Shown: positions 1 through 4,659 of the stretch, one piece after another
How the letters are laid out: every line of letters begins with the position of its first letter
Position numbering within the stretch: the first letter of the stretch is position 1
Origin: a bacterium
Lineage (GTDB): Bacteria; Planctomycetota; UBA11346
Direction of reading: 5' to 3'
Assembly (NCBI GenBank): GCA_020049615.1
Contig: JAIFKN010000018.1
Location: 1 to 5,408, forward strand
DNA: 5,408 nucleotides
Translations under genes and position numbers: made by a program
Notes under the pieces: model-generated
The model's input: only the letters and a program-made list of their open reading frames with translations
Databases searched by the model: none
What the model was told of the DNA's origin: nothing

Positions 1-94
1 TGATTATACCGCATCAAACCACAATTCGTTGAGGTGCGAATCGGGCACCCATGACGGTCAGAGGCGTCTATCCCCGACAGGCTCCTAGGCCCGG
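1..94. other. Flank downstream of higA, no gene seen
   Basis: The first 94 bases lie downstream of the higA stop codon on the minus strand. The first 35 bases are noticeably more AT-rich than the rest of the window. I see no coding region and no hairpin followed by a T-run that would serve as a terminator for the higBA transcript. The stretch could be the edge of a neighbouring gene outside the window, but nothing in it is recognisable. Confidence 0.5.
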
Positions 95-592
95 CTACAT
101 CACCGAACGGGCGAGGGTGCCCAACCGGCGCGGAGCCGTGGTTGGCGCCTGCCGGATAGCACGACGACGCCCAGCCGTCGGCCGGCGACGGGGCGCCGGC
201 TTCAGGCTGCGGTCAGCACGGGGCGGCGCAGACGGGATCAGGCAGGCCAGCGGGATGCCGAGCCCGTGGTGGAGGCGGGAGATCTGCTCCAACGAGAGAC
301 CCCGTTTGCCCTGCAGCACTTCGGTGGCCCGTGAGCGGGTGCCGAGGAAGGGCACGAGGTCCTTCGGCTCCAGCCCACGCTGGTCCATGGCGAACTCTAT
401 GGCGGCAATCGGATCGGCTGGGCCGACCGGGAAGTGCTCGCGGTCGTAAGCGGCGATCAGGGTACCCAGGACGTCGAGTTCGTCGCTCTGCGGGGAGCCC
501 AGCACGGGATCGCTCAGCAGCAGGGCGACAGCGCGACGCTGGGCGGCCTCGTAGTCGGTAGCGGTGCGGATCGGCTTGAGCGTGTTCTTCAT
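95..592 (-). CDS. higA: HigA-family antitoxin (HTH, autorepressor) with Arg-rich C-terminal tail
   Basis: This is a 165-aa antitoxin of the HigA type, which neutralises HigB by direct binding and represses its own operon through a helix-turn-helix. Seen: the N-terminus (MKNTLKPIRTATDYEAA) and the block around residues 36-56 (SDELDVLGTLIAAYDREHFP) match the typical HigA start. An HTH domain follows at about residues 60-118, with DPIAAIEFAMDQRGL, FLGTRSRATEVLQGKRGLS and a final RLHHGLGIPLACLI. The start at 592 is chosen because the minus strand has AAGGAGG five bases upstream and because the ATG overlaps the higB stop as ATGA; a longer open frame runs up to 826 but is antisense-like inside higB. 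The family is usually about 100-135 aa, so residues 121-165 are extra: they hold 12 Arg and one Lys with a PRRRPTAGRRR core, which suggests added nucleic-acid contact. The assignment is confident; the role of the tail is inference. Confidence 0.9.
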   Translation of the reverse strand: MKNTLKPIRTATDYEAAQRRAVALLLSDPVLGSPQSDELDVLGTLIAAYDREHFPVGPADPIAAIEFAMDQRGLEPKDLVPFLGTRSRATEVLQGKRGLSLEQISRLHHGLGIPLACLIPSAPPRADRSLKPAPRRRPTAGRRRAIRQAPTTAPRRLGTLARSVM

Positions 593-900
593 AGGAGCCT
601 CCTTCGCCAGTTCTTCTGGTCCATCAGGTCGTCGTACTCGGCATGGGTGCCGATGAAGCGGATGAGGACCACCTGGTGGGGGTAGTCGACGATGGCGATG
701 ATGCGGTAGCGGCTGTTGTTGATGTCGAAGCAGACGAGACGGTCGCCGAGGGGATCGGCCGAGGGCATGCTCGCCTTGATCTCGTGCGAAGTCTTCCAGG
801 CACTGACCTCGACGACCTTCCGCCATTCCCGGAGGAAGCGCTCTGCGTCTGGGAACCGCTCCCAGAACCCGCGCAGGGTGGATAGGCTCAGGAGGCGCAT
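589..900 (-). CDS. higB: HigB-family mRNA interferase toxin
   Basis: This is a 103-aa toxin of the HigB (RelE-fold) family, which is known to cleave mRNA at the ribosome and arrest growth unless bound by HigA. Seen: residues 10-32 form the usual helix with W/F pattern (RGFWERFPDAERFLREWRKV). Residues 57-90 carry the family signature: CFDI, NNSRYRIIAIVDYPHQVVLI and RFIGTHAEYD. Length is normal for the family and there are no breaks. The ATG at 898-900 is the only start that keeps the complete N-terminal helix; its Shine-Dalgarno sequence is weak. The gene is first in an operon and its TGA overlaps the higA ATG by four bases, so translation is probably coupled. Toxin-before-antitoxin order is typical of hig loci. 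Regulation is probably by HigA, alone or with HigB, at the palindrome at 943-959. Confidence 0.92.
   Translation of the reverse strand: MRLLSLSTLRGFWERFPDAERFLREWRKVVEVSAWKTSHEIKASMPSADPLGDRLVCFDINNSRYRIIAIVDYPHQVVLIRFIGTHAEYDDLMDQKNWRRRLL
596..602 (-). promoter_or_regulatory. Shine-Dalgarno of higA
   Basis: On the minus strand AAGGAGG sits inside the 3' end of higB, five bases before the higA ATG (590-592). It fixes the antitoxin start and would let HigA be made in excess over HigB, whose own ribosome site is weak. Confidence 0.75.
848..865. repeat. Operator-like motif inside the 5' end of higB
   Basis: The 11-mer TCTGGGAACCG at 848-858 is repeated exactly at 951-961, where it forms half of the higBA operator. 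Here it is also part of an inverted repeat with arms CTGGGA (849-854) and TCCCAG (860-865). It may be a secondary HigA contact site within the toxin gene, but coding constraint plus chance is a fair alternative. Confidence 0.35.
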
Positions 901-934
901 GCTGGGCTCAGCCTACGGCAGTTTCCCGGATGAC

Positions 935-940
935 AATCTA
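935..940 (-). promoter_or_regulatory. Possible -10 box of higBA
   Basis: On the minus strand TAGATT (TATAAT-like, 4 of 6) lies about 35 bases upstream of the higB ATG. The palindrome at 943-959 occupies the would-be spacer immediately upstream. No good -35 box is seen: the expected position reads AACGGT. Confidence 0.35.
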
Positions 941-942
941 GC

Positions 943-959
943 GTTCCCATTCTGGGAAC
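943..959. promoter_or_regulatory. Probable HigA operator, perfect 7+3+7 palindrome
   Basis: GTTCCCA, a 3-base spacer TTC, then TGGGAAC form a perfect inverted repeat 43 bases upstream of the higB start. Its place directly upstream of the possible -10 box and the known autoregulation of hig operons make it the natural binding site for a HigA dimer. A partial half-site (GTTTCCC) lies nearby at 921-927. Confidence 0.7.
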
Positions 960-1077
960 CGTTGGGTGAAGGCCGATCACGGACCAAGGTCCCGGCGCAA
1001 GCGATCAGGTCGGATGCCCGTGGTCCCGGCACGCAATGGCACCACCCAACCGTGGCGCAGCGGGGACGCGCCCACCC

Positions 1078-1100
1078 GCCGCGAAAGGCGCAACTATCGT
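1078..1100 (+). repeat. 23-bp repeat, left copy (inverted partner at 4660-4682)
   Basis: The unit reads GCCGCGAAAGGCG, then C (A in the other copy), then AACTATCGT. The partner at 4660-4682 is on the opposite strand and matches at 22 of 23 positions; similarity stops abruptly at both edges. The unit contains a small internal hairpin (CGCC/GGCG around GCGAAA). The pair has the geometry of terminal inverted repeats. Confidence 0.75.
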
Positions 1101-1155
1101 TTCCCAGCCCTCCCGCCCCACCTGCCGTTCCGCCGCCCGATCCACGTCCCCCGCC

Positions 1156-1171
1156 TGGCGCCCGGGCGCCA
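1156..1171. repeat. 16-bp perfect palindrome
   Basis: TGGCGCCCGGGCGCCA is self-complementary over its full length. It lies in a gene-free stretch two bases before another strong hairpin. No T-run follows on either strand, so it is not a standard intrinsic terminator. Confidence 0.7.
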
Positions 1172-1172
1172 T

Positions 1173-1191
1173 CCGTCCGCGCTGCGGACGG
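1173..1191. repeat. Hairpin with 8-bp arms
   Basis: CCGTCCGC (1173-1180), loop GCT, and GCGGACGG (1184-1191) pair perfectly. With the neighbouring 16-bp palindrome this gives two stacked stem-loops within 36 bases. There is no T-run, so the function is unknown. Confidence 0.65.
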
Positions 1192-1305
1192 GGAACAGCC
1201 CTGTGGCGGGTGGGCACCTCAGGACCAGGCATCGCAGGATCGGCAACCCCAGGGGGACCCCCAGGAACCCGGGGAACGCGATCCAGGCTGCAGCTGCCGC
1301 CCGCG

Positions 1306-1588
1306 TTACCGCCCCGCCGCCGTCCGCAGCGTGCCCAGCCAGCGCCGCAGATCGTCAGCCGTGACCAGCGGCGTGGCCTGACCGTCGCGCACCAGGATCT
1401 GGTATCTGGTTCGCCTGTGTCACGGGTTCTGCCAGCCACGCGGGGTCGTCGCGCGTCAGGCAGGCGATCGGCAGCCCCAGGCGCTGCGCGGCGCGGACGG
1501 CATGCATGGTGCCGCCGGTGGGGTCCAACCAACCAGCCACCGCTCGCGCCTGGGCAACCGGTCCACGGACGGTGGATCTGGCGCTGGG
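1306..1588 (-). pseudogene. DprA/Smf-like Rossmann-fold protein, C-terminal remnant, frameshifted
   Basis: On the minus strand two frames join into one believable C-terminus. The first frame, from 1588 to about 1412, gives ARAVAGWLDPTGGTMHAV followed by RAAQRLGLPIACLTRDDPAW. After a one-step frame change near 1405-1412 the next frame gives RYQILVRDGQATPLV and TADDLRRWLGTLRTAAGR, ending at TAA (1306-1308). The GGTxHAVRxAQRxGxPI pattern resembles the C-terminal part of the DprA/Smf nucleotide-binding fold, where a Gly-Thr turn and helix precede a strand with a hydrophobic residue pair. The N-terminal half of the fold is absent: in the same frame a TAG at 1589-1591 closes the upstream coiled-coil gene. 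I therefore read this as a truncated, frameshifted remnant. The family assignment is moderate, as other SLOG-type proteins would look similar. Confidence 0.5.
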
Positions 1589-2344
1589 CTACGGCGTGGG
1601 TGCTGGCGCAGCGGGTTGCGCATCCATCGCGGCCAACCGGGACCGCAGGTCCGCCAAGCGCTTCTCAAGTGCTGACGCGCGTTGTTCGGCTTTCGTCGCA
1701 CGCTCACGCAGCGCTCCCAGTTGGCGCTTCGCCTCGGCAATGGCCGCCTTGGTGTTGGTGACAATCGTGCGCACATCATAATTCCGCTTGTTCAGCTGCA
1801 CCCAGGATTGTGTCGCCGCATTCCACTGCCAGCCGCCGTATTGCTCATCAACGGCATTGTTCAATTCGATGCGCTCGACTTCTGCCGTACGCGCCGTGAT
1901 GGTGCTGGTCAGATCGACAACGGCGGCGGCGGCACTCTGCGCTGCCTCGGTGGCCTTGGGCAGATCCGTCGCGGCGATGGATATCAGGGACACCAGGGTG
2001 GCTCGCTCCTTCGTCCGCGCCTCCTCGGCAGCCAGCGCGGCACGAGCCGCGTGCTCGGCGGGGTCAACCGCAGGCCGGGGCGCCTTCGGAGCGGGCGGCG
2101 GTGGCTCCGGCACGGCACGGCGGGAGACGATGTCGCCCTCACGCACTCGGACTTCCGCCATCATGTTCCCGATGCGCACCTCGATCACACCAGCGGCAGG
2201 GGTATAGACACCCTGGACTACACGCCCATCCGCCAGGCGGAACTCCTCCCAGGTCCGTGCGCCATCCTCGGCAGTCTGGAGGGAACAGAGCGCCAGGCAC
2301 ACCAGCACGACCGCACGTGGCACGGGCAAGGACAGGACGAGCAT
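1589..2344 (-). CDS. Secreted coiled-coil protein of unknown function
   Basis: This is a 251-aa protein I do not recognise. Seen in order: a signal peptide-like start (residues 1-28, hydrophobic core AVVLVCLALCSL) and a short beta-rich domain at about 31-77 (TWEEFRLADGRVVQGVY, then VIEVRIGNMMAEVRVREGDI). A Pro/Ala linker follows at 79-95, a long Ala/Glu/Lys helical region at 96-165, a Trp-rich insert at 168-190 (YGGWQWNAATQSWVQLNKRN), a second coiled coil at 193-240, and a Pro/Ala tail. The start at 2342-2344 is preferred over an in-frame ATG at 2476 because it puts the hydrophobic segment at the N-terminus and has GGTGG eight bases upstream. C20 is not in a good lipobox, so export to the periplasm or outside is likelier than lipidation. 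It is transcribed towards the DprA-like remnant. The surface looks like a structural or envelope protein, but no function is claimed. Confidence 0.7.
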   Translation of the reverse strand: MLVLSLPVPRAVVLVCLALCSLQTAEDGARTWEEFRLADGRVVQGVYTPAAGVIEVRIGNMMAEVRVREGDIVSRRAVPEPPPPAPKAPRPAVDPAEHAARAALAAEEARTKERATLVSLISIAATDLPKATEAAQSAAAAVVDLTSTITARTAEVERIELNNAVDEQYGGWQWNAATQSWVQLNKRNYDVRTIVTNTKAAIAEAKRQLGALRERATKAEQRASALEKRLADLRSRLAAMDAQPAAPAPTP

Positions 2345-2562
2345 GCATCCACCGTAGCGAGGGACACCGGGCATGCCATGCGCAAGCGGACCGGGAGAGC
2401 AAGCCCAGCCATCAGCATGGCGATGTCCAGATACCGTCCGGATGGCCAGGCAGCCTGGATGCAGGCGGGCGTGCACCGAACGCGCCCCGGGTCAGGTGGA
2501 CGTCGGGCCGCACCGCCCCGTCTTCATCAGCGATTCACGGTGCGTCCCGACACTGACCGCCC

Positions 2563-2661
2563 ATGTCGCGTGACGCCTGCGAGGATCTCCACGAGGATGC
2601 CATCGGCTTGGCGCGTCGTCTGGCCGCCCTGCTGGGCCGCACGCCGGTTCAGGTCGCGGGC
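2563..2661 (+). pseudogene. Possible middle segment of a broken NIF3-family gene
   Basis: From an ATG at 2563 the plus strand reads a short protein-like stretch: ACEDLHEDAIGLARRLAALL followed by GRTPVQVAGG. This has the length, composition and order expected of the NIF3 segment that precedes the strand 'VRRVAVVSGG', and the C-terminal half of a NIF3 gene follows in the same orientation from about 2920. The open frame continues beyond 2661 only as low-complexity antisense sequence. A TGA lies a few codons upstream and no NIF3 N-terminus is visible before it. The link to the downstream remnant is inference; the alternative is a short chance ORF antisense to a minus-strand frame. Confidence 0.35.
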
Positions 2662-2945
2662 GGAACCGCCCCGTCGGCCCGGGGCGGTTCCGCGGTGTTG
2701 GCGACCACCGCGACCAACTCGCCGGTGGCCTGCGCCCAGCGCGCCGCGCCCGCCACGCAGTCGGCCTGCGGACCGGCCATGAGCTGTGCCTCGCGCGCGT
2801 CACCGGTCGCGCTGACGTACGACCGGAGCACCTGCCCGTCGTAGCGTGGACGCGGGGTGCACCGCAGGGTGCGCGTCAGGTGGAGCTGGGCGACCGCCCC
2901 CAGGAGGCGGGTCACGGGTGGCGGGCTGCTGGTGGCGGTGCACAT
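2649..2945 (-). CDS. Hypothetical 98-aa ORF lying within the interrupted NIF3 remnant
   Basis: I do not recognise this ORF. The ATG is at 2943-2945 and an in-frame TAG lies 14 codons upstream. The N-terminal 25 residues are Pro/Thr-rich and unconvincing. Residues 34-87 have a balanced composition: RYDGQVLRSYVSATGDAREA, QLMAGPQADCVAGAARW and AQATGELVAVVANTAEP. The last codons run through the 14-bp-arm hairpin at 2660-2693 and stop at 2649-2651. No clear Shine-Dalgarno sequence is seen. It is antisense to the flanking NIF3 pieces and occupies the DNA that seems to have been inserted between them, so it may be cargo of that insertion, a fragment of a longer gene, or not coding. Confidence 0.3.
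   Translation of the reverse strand: MCTATSSPPPVTRLLGAVAQLHLTRTLRCTPRPRYDGQVLRSYVSATGDAREAQLMAGPQADCVAGAARWAQATGELVAVVANTAEPPRADGAVPPAT
2660..2693. repeat. Strong hairpin with 14-bp perfect arms and 6-base loop
   Basis: The left arm 2660-2673 (GCGGAACCGCCCCG) and right arm 2680-2693 (CGGGGCGGTTCCGC) are exact reverse complements around the loop TCGGCC. This is the longest perfect inverted repeat found in the window. Neither side is followed by a T-run, so a standard intrinsic terminator is unlikely. It begins exactly where the NIF3-like reading frame on the plus strand is lost, so it may mark an insertion boundary or the end of a small mobile element. Confidence 0.8.
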
Positions 2946-3196
2946 GGTGGCGTTCCCGAGGTGGCTTCCCTGGGGAGGCTAGCAGCGGCAGGCGCGCGGC
3001 GGGTGCGCTGGCCCTCGGACTCGACTGCTACTTCACCAGGATGCCAGCCACAGCGTCGCGGTGGAGGCCGCCGAGGCCGACCCGACCTGGTGTTCGGCGG
3101 CCACTACGCGACCGAGACCCACGGCGTCCGTCAACTCGGCGAGCGACTCGGGGCCGACTGCGCACGGTGCTCATCGATCTGCCAACCGGGGTCTAG
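2920..3196 (+). pseudogene. NIF3-family protein, C-terminal remnant with several frameshifts
   Basis: NIF3 (DUF34) proteins are hexameric dinuclear-metal proteins of uncertain reaction. Read through three frames, this stretch gives the whole C-terminal signature. GGAHGGVPEVASL (about 2935-2975) is followed by LALGLDCYFT (3008-3037), DASHSVAVEAAEAD (3040-3081), DLVFGGHYATETHGVRQLGE (from 3084) RLGAD, and finally TVLIDLPTGV ending at TAG 3194-3196. The GHYATE motif contains the His and Glu that bind metal in the family, and IDLPTG before the stop is the usual C-terminus. At least three indels separate these blocks, near 3038, 3082 and 3160, with another before 3008. The codon for the family's Gly after YFT also reads AGG. 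The blocks follow family order without gaps, so it is a decayed copy of one gene. Errors in the sequence are the main alternative. Confidence 0.75.
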
Positions 3197-3224
3197 CAGC
3201 CGCACGGTGCGCCACGCCGCTCGG

Positions 3225-3255
3225 TTGACCGCGACGGATATGGTAGTACCATAAT
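3225..3255 (+). promoter_or_regulatory. Probable promoter of the BrnT/antitoxin operon
   Basis: TTGACC (3225-3230, 5 of 6 to TTGACA) and CATAAT (3250-3255, 5 of 6 to TATAAT) are separated by 19 bases, slightly long. The start of transcription would fall at about 3261-3263, next to the GTG at 3259, so the toxin mRNA may have little or no leader. The palindrome at 3239-3253 covers the spacer and part of the -10 box. Confidence 0.5.
3239..3253. promoter_or_regulatory. Probable antitoxin operator, perfect 7+1+7 palindrome
   Basis: TATGGTA, a central G, and TACCATA form a perfect inverted repeat six bases before the toxin start and across the promoter spacer. Ribbon-helix-helix antitoxins bind short palindromes of this kind, so autorepression by the product of 3540-3842 is the likely role. 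Confidence 0.65.
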
Positions 3256-3258
3256 GCC

Positions 3259-3543
3259 GTGGCGCAGGTGGTCTTCCTCTGGGACGAGCGACCAGGCTCC
3301 AACGTGGACCATATCCGCTCCCATGGGATGACGCCCGGCATGTGGGAGGCGGTCTTCCATGTGGCCAGCACCCGGGCACCCGACAAGGACGACCCCACGC
3401 TGATCGTTGCCGAAGGCAGGTCCCAGAGGCGGCTCTTTCGCATCGTCTACAGCGTCGATGGCGACACGATCATCCCACTGACCATCCTCCCCATCACCGG
3501 CTTCCCCATCGCCCACCGTGGCCTACGCGGAAACACCCCATGA
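3259..3543 (+). CDS. BrnT-like (DUF497) toxin
   Basis: This is a 94-aa protein resembling BrnT, a RelE-fold ribonuclease toxin that inhibits translation and is neutralised by a ribbon-helix-helix partner. Seen: FLWDE at residues 6-10; SNVDHIRSHGMTP at 14-26, the family's N-x-x-H-I-x-x-H-G-(V/M)-T-P block; and VAEGRSQRRLFRIVYSVDGD at 50-69, the family's G-R-x-x-x-x-R-L-(x)-x-V-Y strand. A final strand follows at 70-77. The family's usual C-terminal E/R/Y helix is not obvious; residues 80-94 read TGFPIAHRGLRGNTP instead. The frame opens with GTG at 3259; another in-frame GTG at 3268 is possible. No Shine-Dalgarno sequence precedes either, which fits a leaderless message. Its TGA overlaps the next ATG as ATGA. 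The family call is good; activity is inferred. Confidence 0.72.
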   Translation: MAQVVFLWDERPGSNVDHIRSHGMTPGMWEAVFHVASTRAPDKDDPTLIVAEGRSQRRLFRIVYSVDGDTIIPLTILPITGFPIAHRGLRGNTP

Positions 3544-3842
3544 AGCGCATCTCCACCATGCCCGTCGCCGACTACCAGCGACTCGCCAAGCGGCTCGATC
3601 GGCGCTTCTCCGCCACGAAGTCCTGGGAGGAACTGCCCCTGCAGCATGCCCCAGGCCGTCCCCGCAAAGGCGATCGGCGTGAGCGCCTCGTGGTCCACTC
3701 GGTCAAGATGACGGCGGCAGAATGGTCGTCCGTGCAGGCCGAGGCCAAGGCACTCGGCCTGAGCGTCAACGCCCTGCTCCGCACGGTGCTCAGACCGTCG
3801 GCATTGCCGCGCATCGTCGCCGCCGCCGGGTTGGCGAGTTGA
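3540..3842 (+). CDS. Antitoxin with C-terminal ribbon-helix-helix domain
   Basis: This 100-aa protein is encoded directly after the BrnT-like toxin with a 4-nt ATGA overlap, so it is the cognate antitoxin by position. Seen: an N-terminal basic, helical part (residues 1-33, TMPVADYQRLAKRLDRRFSA then KSWEELP) likely to wrap the toxin, and a short linker PGRPRKGDRRE (38-48). The ribbon-helix-helix at about 50-86 has strand LVVHSVKMT, helix 1 AAEWSSVQAEAKALG and helix 2 SVNALLRTVLR. The conserved G-L-S-x-N-A-L-L turn is typical of such DNA-binding folds. The start at 3540-3542 is chosen for the overlap; a longer open frame runs from 3342 but lies over the toxin. It probably dimerises on the palindrome at 3239-3253 and represses the operon. 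It differs from classical BrnA in having a CopG-like rather than DUF4415-like C-terminus. Confidence 0.75.
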   Translation: MKRISTMPVADYQRLAKRLDRRFSATKSWEELPLQHAPGRPRKGDRRERLVVHSVKMTAAEWSSVQAEAKALGLSVNALLRTVLRPSALPRIVAAAGLAS

Positions 3843-3913
3843 CTGAGACTGCACCGGCGACGCCGTAGCGTACTGGACCACGCATCTCCGTCAGTAACAT
3901 GGCCGGGAATAGC

Positions 3914-4546
3914 TCAGCCGACGGAGTAGGTGGTCGCCGTGTGGAACAGGTCCGGAGCCTCGCGATACAGCGAGGTGAACCCCGTGGGCGTCACCACCAG
4001 GTGGTCGCGCAGCGGCATCTCGACCAGACGCCCCGCCTCGACCAGGCGCCGGGTCACTGCGCGGTCCGCCGTCGACGGTTCGGTGCTGCCGGCCGGATGG
4101 TTGTGCAGCAGGAGGATCTGCGAGGCCTGGGCGATGAGGGCCTGGCGCAGGATCTTGCGCTGCAGCACCTCGACGCCGTCGACGTCACCCTGGGTGATCA
4201 GGATCGGCTCGGCGGTCAGGGTGCACAGCGGACTCAGCGGCAGGACGTAGATCGCCTCGGTCGGCCGCGCCGCCAGCAGGGGGCGCATGACCGCGTAGAC
4301 CTCTTCCGGGGTGCGCAGACGCTGGCGCAGGGCGCGGTCGGCGAAGGCCGCCGCGTAACCCGCCCGCAGCTGGTGCACGGCGAACCGCTCGCGCCGGCTG
4401 AGGCTCGCCGGCAGCGGCAGATCCGGGTCGGCGATCCAGCGGGCGAGGAGGGCCCGCGGCGCCGGACCTGGGGCGGCAGCCGGGGCAGCGACGGCGACCC
4501 TGAGGCGGGGCGGGGCACAGGTGTCGGAGCTCATGGGTGCCAGCAT
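3914..4546 (-). CDS. RadC-like JAB/MPN domain protein
   Basis: This 210-aa protein has a C-terminal RadC (UPF0758) JAB/MPN domain at about residues 78-200. Seen: Glu97 in TEAIYVL at the expected first metal-side position; the strand and helix ILITQGDVDGVEVLQRKILR (115-134); the zinc motif HNHPAG at 148-153 with Ser158 and Asp161 completing H-x-H-P-x-n-S-x-x-D; and RDHLVVTPTGFTSLYRE at 180-196. All JAMM ligands are therefore present. The N-terminal 75 residues are an Ala/Pro-rich leader plus helices that do not resemble the helix-hairpin-helix of full-length RadC. Genes of this short type are common on mobile elements; the biochemical role is not known despite the old DNA-repair name. ATGs at 4544-4546 and 4532-4534 are both possible. 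The gene converges on the BrnT operon with a 71-base gap and no obvious terminator. Confidence 0.85.
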   Translation of the reverse strand: MLAPMSSDTCAPPRLRVAVAAPAAAPGPAPRALLARWIADPDLPLPASLSRRERFAVHQLRAGYAAAFADRALRQRLRTPEEVYAVMRPLLAARPTEAIYVLPLSPLCTLTAEPILITQGDVDGVEVLQRKILRQALIAQASQILLLHNHPAGSTEPSTADRAVTRRLVEAGRLVEMPLRDHLVVTPTGFTSLYREAPDLFHTATTYSVG

Positions 4547-4659
4547 GGGGGTGGTTCCCCCTGGAGGCGGGCTTGCGGGTCCTGTTCGCCGGCGTGTTAC
4601 CGGTTGTGAGACCCCGGCCGCATCGCCGCTGCGTGGGACTGGGGCTGGCTGTCAGGCTT

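Larger units (their letters stand above)
960..1305. other. Gene-free stretch with palindromes and one 23-bp repeat copy
   Basis: No open frame here has a believable protein composition; the frames on both strands are Pro/Arg/Gly-rich shadows of GC-rich DNA. The stretch holds the 23-bp repeat at 1078-1100, a 16-bp perfect palindrome at 1156-1171, a hairpin at 1173-1191, and a C- and G-run-rich segment around 1250-1285. Confidence 0.6.

Noticed and set aside
961..1050. GTTGGGT at 961-967 and ACCCAAC at 1044-1050 as integron attC core sites (GTTRRRY/RYYYAAC)
   Set aside because: The order is reversed compared with an attC site, the partner boxes are missing within 150 bases on either side, and no integrase or cassette array is seen.
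966..1761. Long plus-strand open frames over 966-1364 and 1036-1761
   Set aside because: They are Pro/Arg/Ala-rich, have no motif or ribosome site, and lie antisense to the DprA-like remnant and the coiled-coil gene.
1682..2782. 366-codon plus-strand open frame
   Set aside because: It is the antisense shadow of the coiled-coil gene in GC-rich DNA, with a composition unlike a folded protein.
2492..2803. Minus-strand 103-codon frame next to the hairpin
   Set aside because: It is an Arg/Pro-rich shadow overlapping a more protein-like frame on the same strand.
3899..4609. 236-codon plus-strand open frame
   Set aside because: It is antisense to the RadC-like gene, whose complete catalytic motif leaves no doubt which strand is coding.
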